64,000 nucleotides of DNA from NCBI GenBank assembly GCA_947489665.1, contig CANLEH010000004.1, positions 124,001-188,000 on the forward strand. The letters run 5' to 3'. The DNA comes from an uncultured Roseicyclus sp. (GTDB lineage Bacteria; Pseudomonadota; Alphaproteobacteria; Rhodobacterales; Rhodobacteraceae). A program made the translations under genes and the position numbers. The stretch's first letter is position 1; each line of letters opens with the position of its first letter. Shown here one piece after another: positions 8,924 to 17,434 of this stretch. The notes under the pieces are model-generated. The model searched no databases. It had not been told where the DNA came from and saw nothing but the letters and a program-made list of their open reading frames with translations.

Positions 8924-9400
8924 ATGCAAAAGTCCTTTGGATACTACGTCATGCGGTTTGCACTGACGGTTGTGGGACTGTTTGCCTTTCTTTGGGCCGC
9001 CTCCAACCTGCTGGCACAATTCGCGCCAGACCTTGCAATGACGCTATCCAATGGCCCGTTTGCGATGGGCGTCTTTATCGCGATCATGATCTTTCCACCT
9101 CTGCAACTGGCCCAGACCTTCTTTCGCCATGAACAGCGTCACATGTCCGGTGGGGAAGGCTGGGGGTTGGCCGTTATCGGCGCGCTCCTGCTCGTTGTGG
9201 TGATGAGCAGTGTGGTCTACCTGCGCCTGTCGCAAAACCAAGCCGCACTTGCTGACTTGCAGCGCGAGATTGGTGGAGACGTTGTGATCGCGATCCTCCC
9301 CCTTGCTTTGCTCGCTGTGTTCCTGATGCTGGTCTACCGGCTGTTTTTCTGGGCAGCGATCCGTGGCCAGATCAAACGGGCAGAGCGCAGCGGGGCTTGA
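8924..9400 (+). CDS. Four-helix inner-membrane protein, ABZJ_00895-like
   Basis: 158 residues from the ATG at 8924 (MQKSFGYYVMRF), preceded by GAGGGG. Four hydrophobic segments are visible: about 9-31, 43-64, 81-104 and 121-145, followed by a basic C-terminus. The pattern resembles the uncharacterised ABZJ_00895 family, from memory only. It is four bases after metK and 31 before trmB, so it is probably in the same transcript. A longer reading starting at 8861 overlaps metK and is rejected. Confidence 0.75.
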   Translation: MQKSFGYYVMRFALTVVGLFAFLWAASNLLAQFAPDLAMTLSNGPFAMGVFIAIMIFPPLQLAQTFFRHEQRHMSGGEGWGLAVIGALLLVVVMSSVVYLRLSQNQAALADLQREIGGDVVIAILPLALLAVFLMLVYRLFFWAAIRGQIKRAERSGA

Positions 9401-9431
9401 GCACCCCGTCGCGGAACGCTAAGCGCCAGCC

Positions 9432-10124
9432 ATGGAACGCCCACACCGCAATTTCTACGGCCGTCGCAAGGGCCAGCACCTGAAAGACAGCCAGGAACGC
9501 TATCTGGCCGAGGATCTCGACGCGCTTTCGCCGGGCCCCGTGGATTGGGATGCAAACCCGGACCGCTTGCCGTTGGATCTTGCGACGCTCTTCGACGGCA
9601 AGGAGGTCTGGCTTGAGGTCGGGTTCGGCGGCGGGGAGCACCTGGTGCATCAAGCGGCCCAGAACCCTGACGTCGGCATCATCGGATGTGAGCCTTACAT
9701 CAACGGCGTTGCCATGCTTTTGGGCAAGATCCGGCAGGCGGGCGTGGACAATCTGCGCGTCCATCCCGGCGATGCCCGCGATTTGTTCGATGTGTTGCCC
9801 GAAGCAAGCATTGCCAAGGCTTTTCTGCTTTACCCCGATCCATGGCCCAAGAAACGGCACCATCGCCGACGTTTTGTCACGCCCGAGCATCTCGAACCGC
9901 TGGTCCGTGCATTGAAGCCCGGCGCGGAGTTCCGCGTTGCGACCGATATTGCCGATTACGTCCGGCAGACTTTGGAAGAGGTCCCGCGCGCGGGGTTTGA
10001 GTGGACGGCGGAGCGTGCCGAAGACTGGCGCGAAGCTTGGCCCGATTGGTATTCCACGCGGTACGAACAAAAGGCACTGCGCGAAGGCCGCACACCGCAC
10101 TACCTGACCTTTCGAAAGATCTGA
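9432..10124 (+). CDS. trmB: tRNA (guanine-N7)-methyltransferase
   Basis: Class I SAM methyltransferase forming m7G46 in tRNA. Visible motifs are LEVGFGGGEHL (SAM-binding loop), the tRNA-binding basic segment and YPDPWPKKRHHRRRF, the family signature. At 230 residues it has full length. It sits between the metK-linked membrane protein and aroA. Confidence 0.96.
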   Translation: MERPHRNFYGRRKGQHLKDSQERYLAEDLDALSPGPVDWDANPDRLPLDLATLFDGKEVWLEVGFGGGEHLVHQAAQNPDVGIIGCEPYINGVAMLLGKIRQAGVDNLRVHPGDARDLFDVLPEASIAKAFLLYPDPWPKKRHHRRRFVTPEHLEPLVRALKPGAEFRVATDIADYVRQTLEEVPRAGFEWTAERAEDWREAWPDWYSTRYEQKALREGRTPHYLTFRKI

Positions 10125-10220
10125 CAGGCCCGTCGGTTCGCCCACAACGGCAAAGGGGTGTGGACGCCCGCCGACGCCCCGTCTATCACCGCCCGGCAAT
10201 CGCCAGCCAAGAGGCCCCAT

Positions 10221-11576
10221 ATGTCAGCACATGGTGAACCCAAGCCCATGATAGCCCGCAAAGGGACGGCCTTGAAAGGCGTGGCGGAGGTGCCCGGCGA
10301 CAAGTCGATCTCGCACCGGTCCCTGATCCTGGGTGCCATGGCTGTGGGTGAGACCAAGGTGACAGGCCTTCTCGAAGGGCAGGATGTGCTCGACACCGCC
10401 GCCGCGATGCGCGCGTTTGGGGCTGATGTCGTTCGCGATGACGACGGCACCTGGCATATCCACGGGGTTGGCGTTGGCGGCTTTGCGGAACCTGAAGACG
10501 TCCTTGATTGCGGCAACTCCGGCACCGGCGTTCGCCTGATCATGGGGGCCATGGCGACCTCTCCGATTGCAGCGACGTTTACGGGCGATGCCTCCCTCAG
10601 ATCACGGCCCATGGCGCGCGTGACGGATCCGCTGGCTCTGTTTGGCACAAAATCCTATGGCCGGGCGCAGGGGCGCTTGCCCATGACGCTTGTTGGCGCG
10701 GCGGAGCCTTTGCCCATTACCTACACCACGCCCGTTCCCTCGGCTCAGGTGAAATCCGCCGTCCTGTTGGCCGGACTGAATGCGCCCGGGCAGACAGTCG
10801 TGATCGAGGCTGAGGCCACGCGCGATCATTCTGAGCGGATGCTGGCGGGCTTTGGGGCCGAGATCACCACCGAGGTGACGCCTGAGGGTCGTGTCATCAC
10901 CCTGACAGGCCAGCCCGAGCTGAACCCCCAAACCATCGCTGTGCCCCGCGACCCGAGTTCTGCGGCTTTCCCAGTTTGCGCTGCGCTGATCACCGAGGGT
11001 TCGGATGTGTTGGTGCCGAATATTGGCCTCAACCCCACCCGCGCGGGGCTGTTCGAGACGCTGCGCGACATGGGCGCGGACCTGACCTATGAGAATATGC
11101 GCGAGGAAGGGGGCGAACCCGCCGCCGACCTCCGCGCGCGTTTCTCGCCCAACATGAAGGGCATCGAGGTGCCGCCCGAACGCGCGGCCTCGATGATTGA
11201 CGAATATCCGATCCTGTCCGTGTTCGCGGCTAACGCCGAGGGCGCCACGGTCATGCGCGGCGTTCGGGAATTGCGCGTGAAGGAAAGTGACCGGATCGCC
11301 GCGATGGCCGATGGCCTGCGCGCAGCTGGGGTTGAGGTTGAAGACGGCCCCGATTGGTGGATCGTGCACGGTCGCGGCCCCGGTGGTGTGAAAGGCGGCG
11401 TTACCGTCGCCACCCATCTTGACCACCGCATCGCCATGTCCTTCCTCTGCGCGGGATTTGCGAGCCAACAGGGCATCACAATCGACGATGCGGGGCCAAT
11501 ATCGACCAGCTTCCCAATATTCGAGCCGCTGATGCGCGACCTCGGCGCGCGCCTTGATCTGGTGAGTGCCCGCTAG
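10221..11576 (+). CDS. aroA: 3-phosphoshikimate 1-carboxyvinyltransferase (EPSP synthase)
   Basis: Sixth step of the shikimate pathway, joining PEP to shikimate-3-phosphate. The ATG at 10221 has GAGG six bases upstream, giving 451 residues; an upstream reading from 10158 lacks a ribosome site. Motifs [48 protein letters not shown] and [11 protein letters not shown] place it with class II type enzymes. Unlike glyphosate-tolerant CP4, which has Ala in GNAATG, this protein reads GNSGTG, so ordinary sensitivity is expected (inference). Its stop overlaps the stop of the convergent next gene. Confidence 0.96.
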   Translation: MSAHGEPKPMIARKGTALKGVAEVPGDKSISHRSLILGAMAVGETKVTGLLEGQDVLDTAAAMRAFGADVVRDDDGTWHIHGVGVGGFAEPEDVLDCGNSGTGVRLIMGAMATSPIAATFTGDASLRSRPMARVTDPLALFGTKSYGRAQGRLPMTLVGAAEPLPITYTTPVPSAQVKSAVLLAGLNAPGQTVVIEAEATRDHSERMLAGFGAEITTEVTPEGRVITLTGQPELNPQTIAVPRDPSSAAFPVCAALITEGSDVLVPNIGLNPTRAGLFETLRDMGADLTYENMREEGGEPAADLRARFSPNMKGIEVPPERAASMIDEYPILSVFAANAEGATVMRGVRELRVKESDRIAAMADGLRAAGVEVEDGPDWWIVHGRGPGGVKGGVTVATHLDHRIAMSFLCAGFASQQGITIDDAGPISTSFPIFEPLMRDLGARLDLVSAR

Positions 11577-12418
11577 CGCCCAGTAATCGCACGCCCAATC
11601 TGTTCATGGGCGTCACGCACGATCTGCGGGAGGTCTCGCGCGCCCAATTCATCCTCCCACTCAATGCCGCTTGGCCAAGCATAGGCCAACAGCATCGCGA
11701 CATTCTCGGTCTCGGCGGCAAGCGCGGCATAGTTCCGCGCCACGTCCGCCATGTCTTCCGGGTTTAGCCCGGCCTCGGCGTGCGTCGGTGTGTGGGTTGC
11801 GTCCATGACCAACACAAGCTCCACCCCCGATGGGGTCAGGTTTTGAACATCCTGCAGGTAATCCATGAACGCCGTATCCTCCGCGGGATCCCGCAGCAGG
11901 TACATGTTGAAGCCCCAGTAATCGAGGCTGGAGGAGATCAAAGGCGGGTGGCGGGGGCCGCGATATCCATCAATGATCATGGTGCGTATGGCGGGAAGAT
12001 CGGCACGGATCCGGGTCAACACACCGTAGATGTCAGACGGCCGGAACCGCCGAAGCGAAGGCTCATCAGCGACGTAGAGGATGATCTCCTCCGGTGGCAC
12101 ACCGCTTAGGGCAATAGACCTCTGGCCAGCGGTCCACAGATCGTAGGTTCGCCTGCGTTGATTGCCCGAGAAAAAGAACGGCTCCACGTGGAAAAGCGGG
12201 GTCATCCCAAGCTCCCACGCGCGCGACAGGCGCATGGCGTCGGTCCCGATGTCTCCTGTCGGACAGACATGGGCGATGTTGGTGAAGGGCGCGACTTCGG
12301 TGGCGAAATCCTGACCTTCGCTTTCCAGGCCACACAGAACACCCGCATAGCCGAAATGGGTTTGCGCGGCGGAGGGAACCGCCCAAAGCAGAGCTGCCAT
12401 CAAAACAAGACTACGCAC
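11573..12418 (-). CDS. Secreted protein of unknown function, possibly TIM-barrel
   Basis: 281 residues with a signal peptide ([19 protein letters not shown]). The mature part alternates hydrophobic strands and helices ([64 protein letters not shown]), as in (beta/alpha)8 hydrolases. The strand-end acidic residues in ADEP and VMDATH could be catalytic, but no family is recognised. It is tail-to-tail with aroA: the two stop codons share the palindrome CTAG. A small membrane protein gene lies 11 bases upstream. Confidence 0.72.
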   Translation of the reverse strand: MRSLVLMAALLWAVPSAAQTHFGYAGVLCGLESEGQDFATEVAPFTNIAHVCPTGDIGTDAMRLSRAWELGMTPLFHVEPFFFSGNQRRRTYDLWTAGQRSIALSGVPPEEIILYVADEPSLRRFRPSDIYGVLTRIRADLPAIRTMIIDGYRGPRHPPLISSSLDYWGFNMYLLRDPAEDTAFMDYLQDVQNLTPSGVELVLVMDATHTPTHAEAGLNPEDMADVARNYAALAAETENVAMLLAYAWPSGIEWEDELGARDLPQIVRDAHEQIGRAITGR

Positions 12419-12429
12419 GACCGTTTTTC

Positions 12430-12837
12430 CTACCCTACCTCTGTGTCAGCAAGTGGGACGGACCATCTCATGCCAGCGGACCCAATCCAGAATGCGCCGC
12501 CCAAGCCAACTCCCAGCACACCGGCTGCAAGCAAGGATGCCAAACTCACCTCAAGCGCCAACATTAACAGTGAAGCCCAGGCAAACATAACGAGTATGGC
12601 TTGCCACCAAAAAGCTTGCTTCAGGACCAGCCTCAGCGCGCCGTAGCTCAAGAAAGCCAGCAGGGTCGCAGGAACGAGGAAGAGCAGGCCATATCCCCCT
12701 AAAATCAGCAGGGCGAGAAAAAATCCCCCAACCACCTCTGACGGCGGGGCGGCGCGTGCCGTCGCTATGAAAGCCCCAACTAGAACGCAGGTCGCATAGG
12801 ATGCGAGGCATCCGCGCAAAACATCACTGAAACGCAT
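12430..12837 (-). CDS. Integral membrane protein of unknown function
   Basis: 135 residues with four hydrophobic segments (about 10-28, 37-62, 76-94 and 98-118). No motif or family is recognised. Its ATG overlaps the end of the downstream-numbered desaturase gene by 14 bases, so it is probably the third gene of the desaturase transcript. Role unknown. Confidence 0.68.
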   Translation of the reverse strand: MRFSDVLRGCLASYATCVLVGAFIATARAAPPSEVVGGFFLALLILGGYGLLFLVPATLLAFLSYGALRLVLKQAFWWQAILVMFAWASLLMLALEVSLASLLAAGVLGVGLGGAFWIGSAGMRWSVPLADTEVG

Positions 12838-13768
12838 TGATCAGATCTCCAACATCGTTGTGCGTGGGTTTGGATAAACGGGTCAGTCCCTCGCGCGCCG
12901 GCTCGGACTGCGGGCCTTTCACGTCCCACGCCAATCCAACAGCCTCCAGCACCTTGATGAACCAATAGCCCGGGTCCAACTGACCCGCCTCAACGCCAAG
13001 CTGCGCGGAATGCGGGAATGCATGATGGTTGCCGTGGAAGCTTTCGCCGAAGGTCAGGAACCCTAGCCCGCGCAGGTTATACCCCTGCACCGGAAGTCCC
13101 CGTATTTCCCAGCCCTGATGGCCGTCCTTGTGGGCCGCGTGCCCCACCGCCCAATGGCCAATCAACGAGACTGAGACGCGCAGGCAGATGCCCCACAGGA
13201 CCCATCCAATGCCGCCGATCGCGAACAGAACCATGGCAGGGATCAGCTGCTGCGCCATCCAGTGACGCTCCATCCAGCGATAAAAAGGATCGCCGGCGAT
13301 CTCAGGCTCAATCTCGAAGCGCGGCGGGTGGGTCAGGGCAAAGCGGCAGTGCATTTGCCACCAGGCATCGCGCAGCCAGCCCGCGCCGTGGGAGGGATGC
13401 GGTGGGCATTCCACCTGCCGCTGGTGCCAATCGCGCATGTCATGGGCGCGGATCATGCCGAACGGTCCCGCCATACCGACTAGGGTGCCAAGCCAGACAA
13501 GCGTGCGTTCCAGCCATTTGGGCGCGGTGAAGCTGCGGTGGATCAGAAGGCGGTGCATGCCGACCGAATGCCCGGCACACAGGGTGATCGCGGCGAGGGT
13601 AAGGAAGGCTGCAAAACCGCCCCAGCTAGGGAACCAGATCAAGGCCGCTGCGCCGCCTGCCATATGGGCGAGCGTCCAAAGGGATTTCGGGGTGTCCCAG
13701 ACGATGCGCCCTTGCGTGGCTGAGGTTTGCGGGTCCGCGAAGACGCGGTCGGTGTCGATCAGTTTCAT
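12824..13768 (-). CDS. Membrane fatty-acid (acyl-CoA) desaturase, copy 2
   Basis: 314 residues from the ATG at 13768, which overlaps the stop of the preceding desaturase (ATGA). The di-iron histidine boxes are GHSVGMHRLLIHRSF, WH near DMRDWHQRQ, and GESFHGNHHAFPHSAQLG. About four membrane helices flank the boxes, as in delta-9 type acyl desaturases. A paralogue of the upstream gene, sharing box order and length. An extension to 13864 would run into that gene and is rejected. Substrate and double-bond position cannot be read from the sequence. Confidence 0.9.
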   Translation of the reverse strand: MKLIDTDRVFADPQTSATQGRIVWDTPKSLWTLAHMAGGAAALIWFPSWGGFAAFLTLAAITLCAGHSVGMHRLLIHRSFTAPKWLERTLVWLGTLVGMAGPFGMIRAHDMRDWHQRQVECPPHPSHGAGWLRDAWWQMHCRFALTHPPRFEIEPEIAGDPFYRWMERHWMAQQLIPAMVLFAIGGIGWVLWGICLRVSVSLIGHWAVGHAAHKDGHQGWEIRGLPVQGYNLRGLGFLTFGESFHGNHHAFPHSAQLGVEAGQLDPGYWFIKVLEAVGLAWDVKGPQSEPAREGLTRLSKPTHNDVGDLINAFQ

Positions 13769-14670
13769 TGGATCGCTCCTTTCAGGGCAGGGGCTTCGAC
13801 CCCGTTTGGCGTGCGGATGTTCCAGGCGAGGCCAATGGCCGCCAGCGTGCGGATCACCCACCAACCGGGGTCGATCTGGCTCGCGTCATGGCCCATGCGG
13901 GCCGAACGCGGGAAAGCGTGGTGGTTGTTGTGGAAAGCCTCGCCGAAGGTCACGAGGCCGAGGGCGGGAAGGTTGCGCCCGTCGATGGCGATGTCGTCCT
14001 GAACGAAGGGGCGTTCGCCGCGGGTGTGAGCGAAATGGACAGTGACCCAGTGGCCCGCCAAAGAAACCGCCACCCGCAGCCCGATGCCCCACAGGACAAA
14101 GCCGATGCCGCCGATTGCGAACAGCGCAAACGCCAGCGGCACCTGTTGCCAGCGCCAAGTGGCCTCAAGGAAGCGGTAGAAGCGATCGTGTGTCGCCCGC
14201 TCTTCGATGTGCAGCACGGGTGGATGGTCAAGCACCTGCTCGTAGTGCATCTGCCACAACGCATCGCGCCAAAAGCCGACATCGTGCTTGGCGAAAGAGT
14301 GGCAATCGGGCTGTTGCTGCTGCCAATCGCGGATCTCATGGATGCGGAACATGCCGATGGGACCAGCCATGCCGACCAGCGTGCCGAGGTAGACCAGGAT
14401 ATGTTCCAGCCAGATGGGCGCCTCAAAACTGCGGTGGATCAGCAAGCGGTGCATGCCGACCGAATGGCCCAGACAAAGCGTCAGCAGCATGAGGAGGAGG
14501 GTCACGCCTGCCGCTTCCCATGACGGGAAGAATATCACACCAATAAGGCCCATAGCCGCCATGGAGGTGAACCAAAGCGATTTCGCAGGCGCCCAGACAG
14601 CACGGCCTTGGGTGGCAGAGCTGTCGGGGCGTGGCGTCACCCGATCTGTTTTGCTCAATTTCGAAGTCAT
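13765..14670 (-). CDS. Membrane fatty-acid (acyl-CoA) desaturase, copy 1
   Basis: 301 residues from the ATG at 14670 (MTSKLSKTDRV). Histidine boxes: GHSVGMHRLLIHRSF, the EIRDWQQQQ region and GEAFHNNHHAFPRSARMG. It heads a minus-strand set of two desaturases plus a small membrane protein, and is coupled to the second copy by an ATGA overlap. It is divergent from an ArsR-type regulator only 75 bases away, which suggests repression of desaturation by that regulator, perhaps in membrane-fluidity control (inference). Confidence 0.9.
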   Translation of the reverse strand: MTSKLSKTDRVTPRPDSSATQGRAVWAPAKSLWFTSMAAMGLIGVIFFPSWEAAGVTLLLMLLTLCLGHSVGMHRLLIHRSFEAPIWLEHILVYLGTLVGMAGPIGMFRIHEIRDWQQQQPDCHSFAKHDVGFWRDALWQMHYEQVLDHPPVLHIEERATHDRFYRFLEATWRWQQVPLAFALFAIGGIGFVLWGIGLRVAVSLAGHWVTVHFAHTRGERPFVQDDIAIDGRNLPALGLVTFGEAFHNNHHAFPRSARMGHDASQIDPGWWVIRTLAAIGLAWNIRTPNGVEAPALKGAIQ

Positions 14671-14695
14671 CCCTTGCACCTCCACGCTTCAGCAT

Positions 14696-14735
14696 TTAAC
14701 TAATAATTGAAATCTCTATTTAACCTGTGAGTTAA
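14696..14735. promoter_or_regulatory. Candidate operator between desaturase and ArsR-type regulator
   Basis: AT-rich 75-base divergent gap. TTAAC (14720-14724) and GTTAA (14731-14735) form an inverted repeat with a 6-base spacer, and a further TTAACT at 14696 gives a third half-site. Good candidate for binding by the adjacent HTH protein. Confidence 0.5.
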
Positions 14736-14745
14736 TTGGTGAAAC

Positions 14746-15093
14746 ATGTCAAGCCCTGAGAAAGTCTTCGAAGCCCTTTCTTCGACCACACGCCGAAAAA
14801 TCCTTGCTTATCTGAGGGAAAGGCCGCTGCACGCCGGTGCAATCGCCGATCGGTTCGATATGTCGAAGCCCGCGGTCAGCAAGCATTTGTCGGTTCTCGA
14901 ATCGGCGGGGCTGATCTGGAAGAAGCGCGAAGGGCAGTTCATTCTCTATGGGATGGAGCAGGAAAATCTTGCCGGGCACCTGTGGACCTTTATGCAAGAG
15001 GTCTGCCCGCCGTCCCGCGCGCTGCGTCGTGAGGTGCGCGAAGAGATGGAGCAGGGGGCGGCGGATCCGAAAGCTGATCCGTCGGTGACGTGA
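14746..15093 (+). CDS. ArsR/SdpR-type transcriptional regulator
   Basis: 115 residues with a winged HTH in the first 80 (VFEALSSTTRRKILAYL, AGAIADRFDMSKPAVSKHLSVLESAGLI, GQFILYGM). No metal-binding cysteine pair of the ArsR alpha-3 type is present, so it is not an obvious metal sensor. Divergent from the desaturase pair with shared operator-like repeats, so it most likely controls them and itself. The effector is unknown. Confidence 0.86.
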   Translation: MSSPEKVFEALSSTTRRKILAYLRERPLHAGAIADRFDMSKPAVSKHLSVLESAGLIWKKREGQFILYGMEQENLAGHLWTFMQEVCPPSRALRREVREEMEQGAADPKADPSVT

Positions 15094-15147
15094 CACCCTG
15101 ACGGGCCATTGATGCTAGCCTTGCCCCAACAAAGATAGGGGCATCCC

Positions 15148-15558
15148 ATGACCGACATCACCGGATCCTGCCTTTGCGGCGCGATTGAATTTCAGATCAA
15201 CGGGCCATTACGCCCTGTGATCGCGTGCCATTGCACGCAATGCCGCAAAACTTCGGGCCACCATGTTGCGGCAACCTCGGTCGCGCGAGGCGATATCTCC
15301 ATCAAGGGCGATCCGGTCTGGTACGTATCGTCTGACACCGCAAAACGGGGTTTTTGCGGAACCTGTGGGTCGAACCTGTTTTGGGACGGCGGTGGCGCGA
15401 ATATCTCAATCTTTGCAGGGACGTTGGACGGGGATCCTGGCTTGAAGACGGCTGGCCACATCTATTGCGACGACAAAGGTGGCTACTACGAGTTAACCGA
15501 TGATCTGCCTAAAGCGCCCGGTTATGATCCCGACCTGACGACACGGGTGGCCGGTTGA
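15148..15558 (+). CDS. GFA-domain (CENP-V/GFA) zinc protein
   Basis: 136 residues. The GFA-type zinc ligands are visible: CLCG near residue 8, CHCTQC near residue 30 and CGTCGSNLFW near residue 73. The family includes glutathione-dependent formaldehyde-activating enzyme, but most members have no assigned substrate. Its stop overlaps the TTG start of the next gene. Confidence 0.9.
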   Translation: MTDITGSCLCGAIEFQINGPLRPVIACHCTQCRKTSGHHVAATSVARGDISIKGDPVWYVSSDTAKRGFCGTCGSNLFWDGGGANISIFAGTLDGDPGLKTAGHIYCDDKGGYYELTDDLPKAPGYDPDLTTRVAG

Positions 15559-16049
15559 CCGAATGGCGGCTGTGGCAGGCATTGGCCGTTTTGACTGCGC
15601 TTCTTTATGCGGGGTTATCTTGGCTTTGGTTCACGCAACTTGTGCCTGAGGCCGGCGGCCTGACGCCGTTTGATGGGCGGCTGTTTGGTTATTCGGTTGA
15701 CGATGCGACGACGTTTTTGGCCGTGTTGAGCGATCGTGGCCGCGCGATCTACCTCAACGACGTGCGGCGGCTTGATACACTCTTTCCCCTAGCGCTGGCG
15801 TTGCTTCTGGCCTGGCCGCTTTGGCGGCGTCCATCCGGGATCTCTCGGATTCTTGTTTTACTTCCAATGATCTACCTGTGCGCAGACCTGACGGAAAATG
15901 CAGCAGTCGCACACCTTCTGGAAGCGGGCCTCCCTGTTGTTCCTACACTGACCATGCAGGCGAGCCGTCTGACCCAGGTAAAATATGCGTCTTTGGCGTT
16001 GAGCACGATTGCACTTCTCATCGTCTATGTGAGAACCAGAAAGCCATGA
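15555..16049 (+). CDS. Membrane protein of unknown function
   Basis: 164 residues starting with TTG at 15555, overlapping the previous stop (TTGA). Four hydrophobic segments are visible (about 8-28, 75-88, 95-115 and 141-159). No family recognised. Its stop overlaps the cmk start (ATGA), so GFA gene, membrane gene and cmk are probably one transcript. Confidence 0.72.
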   Translation: MTEWRLWQALAVLTALLYAGLSWLWFTQLVPEAGGLTPFDGRLFGYSVDDATTFLAVLSDRGRAIYLNDVRRLDTLFPLALALLLAWPLWRRPSGISRILVLLPMIYLCADLTENAAVAHLLEAGLPVVPTLTMQASRLTQVKYASLALSTIALLIVYVRTRKP

Positions 16050-16660
16050 GATTCACGGTTGCGATCGACGGGCCTGCAGCGGCGGGCAAAGGAACGATTG
16101 GGCGCGCGGTTGCGGCCCGGTTTGGGTTTGGACATCTGGACACGGGGCTTTTGTATCGCGCGGTGGGCGCGCGTACGTTGGCCGGGGAGCGGGCGGAGGA
16201 TGCGGCGCGGATGCTGACGCCCGAGGATTTGAGCGACCCGGACAAGCTGCGGACGGCAGATGTGGCGCAGGCGGCGTCAAAAGTGGCCGTCATTCCCGAA
16301 GTGCGCGCGCATCTGCTTGATTTTCAACGTGCTTTCGCCAATCGCGCGGGCGGTGCCGTGCTGGACGGGCGAGACATCGGCACTGTTATCTGCCCCCGTG
16401 CAGAGGTCAAACTGTTCGTCACGGCCAGCGCCGAGGTGCGCGCACAGCGTCGCCTGGATGAGTTCGCGAGCCGTGGCCATGTTGCTGATTTTGCAGAGGT
16501 TTTGGCCGATGTGAAGGCGCGCGATGCCCGCGATGCGGAGCGCGCGACAGCGCCGATGGTGGCCGCAGACGATGCGATCGTGCTCGATACCAGTGATCTG
16601 AGCATTGATGAGGCTGTGGCGGCCGCAATTGCCGCTGTGGAGGCCCGAAAAGGCGCGTGA
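16046..16660 (+). CDS. cmk: Cytidylate kinase
   Basis: Phosphorylates CMP and dCMP. The ATG at 16046 gives 204 residues; an in-frame extension to 15821 overlaps the membrane protein gene and is rejected. The P-loop is [12 protein letters not shown], followed by [11 protein letters not shown] and [12 protein letters not shown]. Length is slightly short but complete. In relatives cmk is normally next to rpsA; here two extra genes intervene. Confidence 0.95.
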   Translation: MRFTVAIDGPAAAGKGTIGRAVAARFGFGHLDTGLLYRAVGARTLAGERAEDAARMLTPEDLSDPDKLRTADVAQAASKVAVIPEVRAHLLDFQRAFANRAGGAVLDGRDIGTVICPRAEVKLFVTASAEVRAQRRLDEFASRGHVADFAEVLADVKARDARDAERATAPMVAADDAIVLDTSDLSIDEAVAAAIAAVEARKGA

Positions 16661-16763
16661 TCCGGTGCCGGTCTCGTGACCGGGGGTGAGGCGATTGAGT
16701 CTAGGGGGATGGCGCGGTGCAGGCTAGGCTGCTGCCACAAAACCTGCCGCCGGAGACCTGAAC

Positions 16764-17276
16764 ATGCGCCACGCCATATCTCTTATCTTACTGATTTCAT
16801 TGCTACCTTTTGGCCTCTCAGCCCAGGAATCCGAGCCGCCGATGACGCCGGAGCGGATGGCGGAAATCTTTACGGTTCTGGATCCGGAGGCAGTGATCGA
16901 GTCGAACGGCATGTCGTTCACGGTGGCCAATGTTCCGGTCACGGTGATCATGGACCCGGTCGCGGACCGAATGCGCATTCTGGTGCCGATCTCCTCGGCC
17001 GAGGGTCTGGATGACGGGGCGCTTCTGCGGCTGATGCAAGCGAACTTCGACACAGCGCTCGACGCCCGCTATGCCATTGCAAACAATAGGGTTTGGTCGA
17101 CGTTCATCCATCCGCTGTCGCCTTTGGAGACCGATCAGTTGATCTCGGGCATCGCGCAAACGGTGACGTTGGCGCAGACCTATGGCGACACCTATTCGTC
17201 GGGCGCGGTGATGTTCGGCGGGGGCGACACGCGGGGCCTGATCGAGGAGCTTTTGGAGCTGGGTGAGGAGCTTTGA
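16764..17276 (+). CDS. Secreted protein, possibly YbjN-like fold
   Basis: 170 residues with a signal peptide ending at LPFGLSAQ. The mature part (FTVLDPEAVIESNGMSFTVANVPVTVIMDP... LRLMQANFDTALDARYAI... ETDQLISGIAQTV) has the strand-helix order seen in YbjN and type III chaperone-like proteins, but this is fold-level resemblance only. It stands between cmk and the palindrome cluster at 17282. Function unknown. Confidence 0.72.
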   Translation: MRHAISLILLISLLPFGLSAQESEPPMTPERMAEIFTVLDPEAVIESNGMSFTVANVPVTVIMDPVADRMRILVPISSAEGLDDGALLRLMQANFDTALDARYAIANNRVWSTFIHPLSPLETDQLISGIAQTVTLAQTYGDTYSSGAVMFGGGDTRGLIEELLELGEEL

Positions 17277-17281
17277 ACCGC

Positions 17282-17393
17282 GTTCCTTTGAACGCATATG
17301 CGTTCATTTGAGCAGATAATTCTCGAAAAGTGCGTTCATTTGAGCAGATTTCGATGTGTTCACGTGAATGCATCCGGATGCGTTCAACTGAAC
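17282..17393. repeat. Cluster of five GTTCA-N2-TGAAC palindromes
   Basis: Copies at 17282-17293 (GTTCCTTTGAAC), 17302-17313 and 17334-17345 (GTTCATTTGAGC), 17358-17369 (GTTCACGTGAAT) and 17382-17393 (GTTCAACTGAAC). Start-to-start distances are 20, 32, 24 and 24 bases. The last copy extends to 9-base arms (ATGCGTTCA/TGAACGCAT), and GAACGCATATGCGTTC joins copies one and two. They end 42 bases before the KAP NTPase start. This reads as an operator array or iteron-like cluster. Confidence 0.8.
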
Positions 17394-17434
17394 GCATTTC
17401 CCGTGGTGCGGCGCGGGCGGTCTGGCTTAACGTG

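Noticed and set aside
17282-17393. CRISPR-like repeat array
   Set aside because: Units are 12-base palindromes with 8-20 base gaps that are themselves variable, there is no conserved long repeat and no cas gene.
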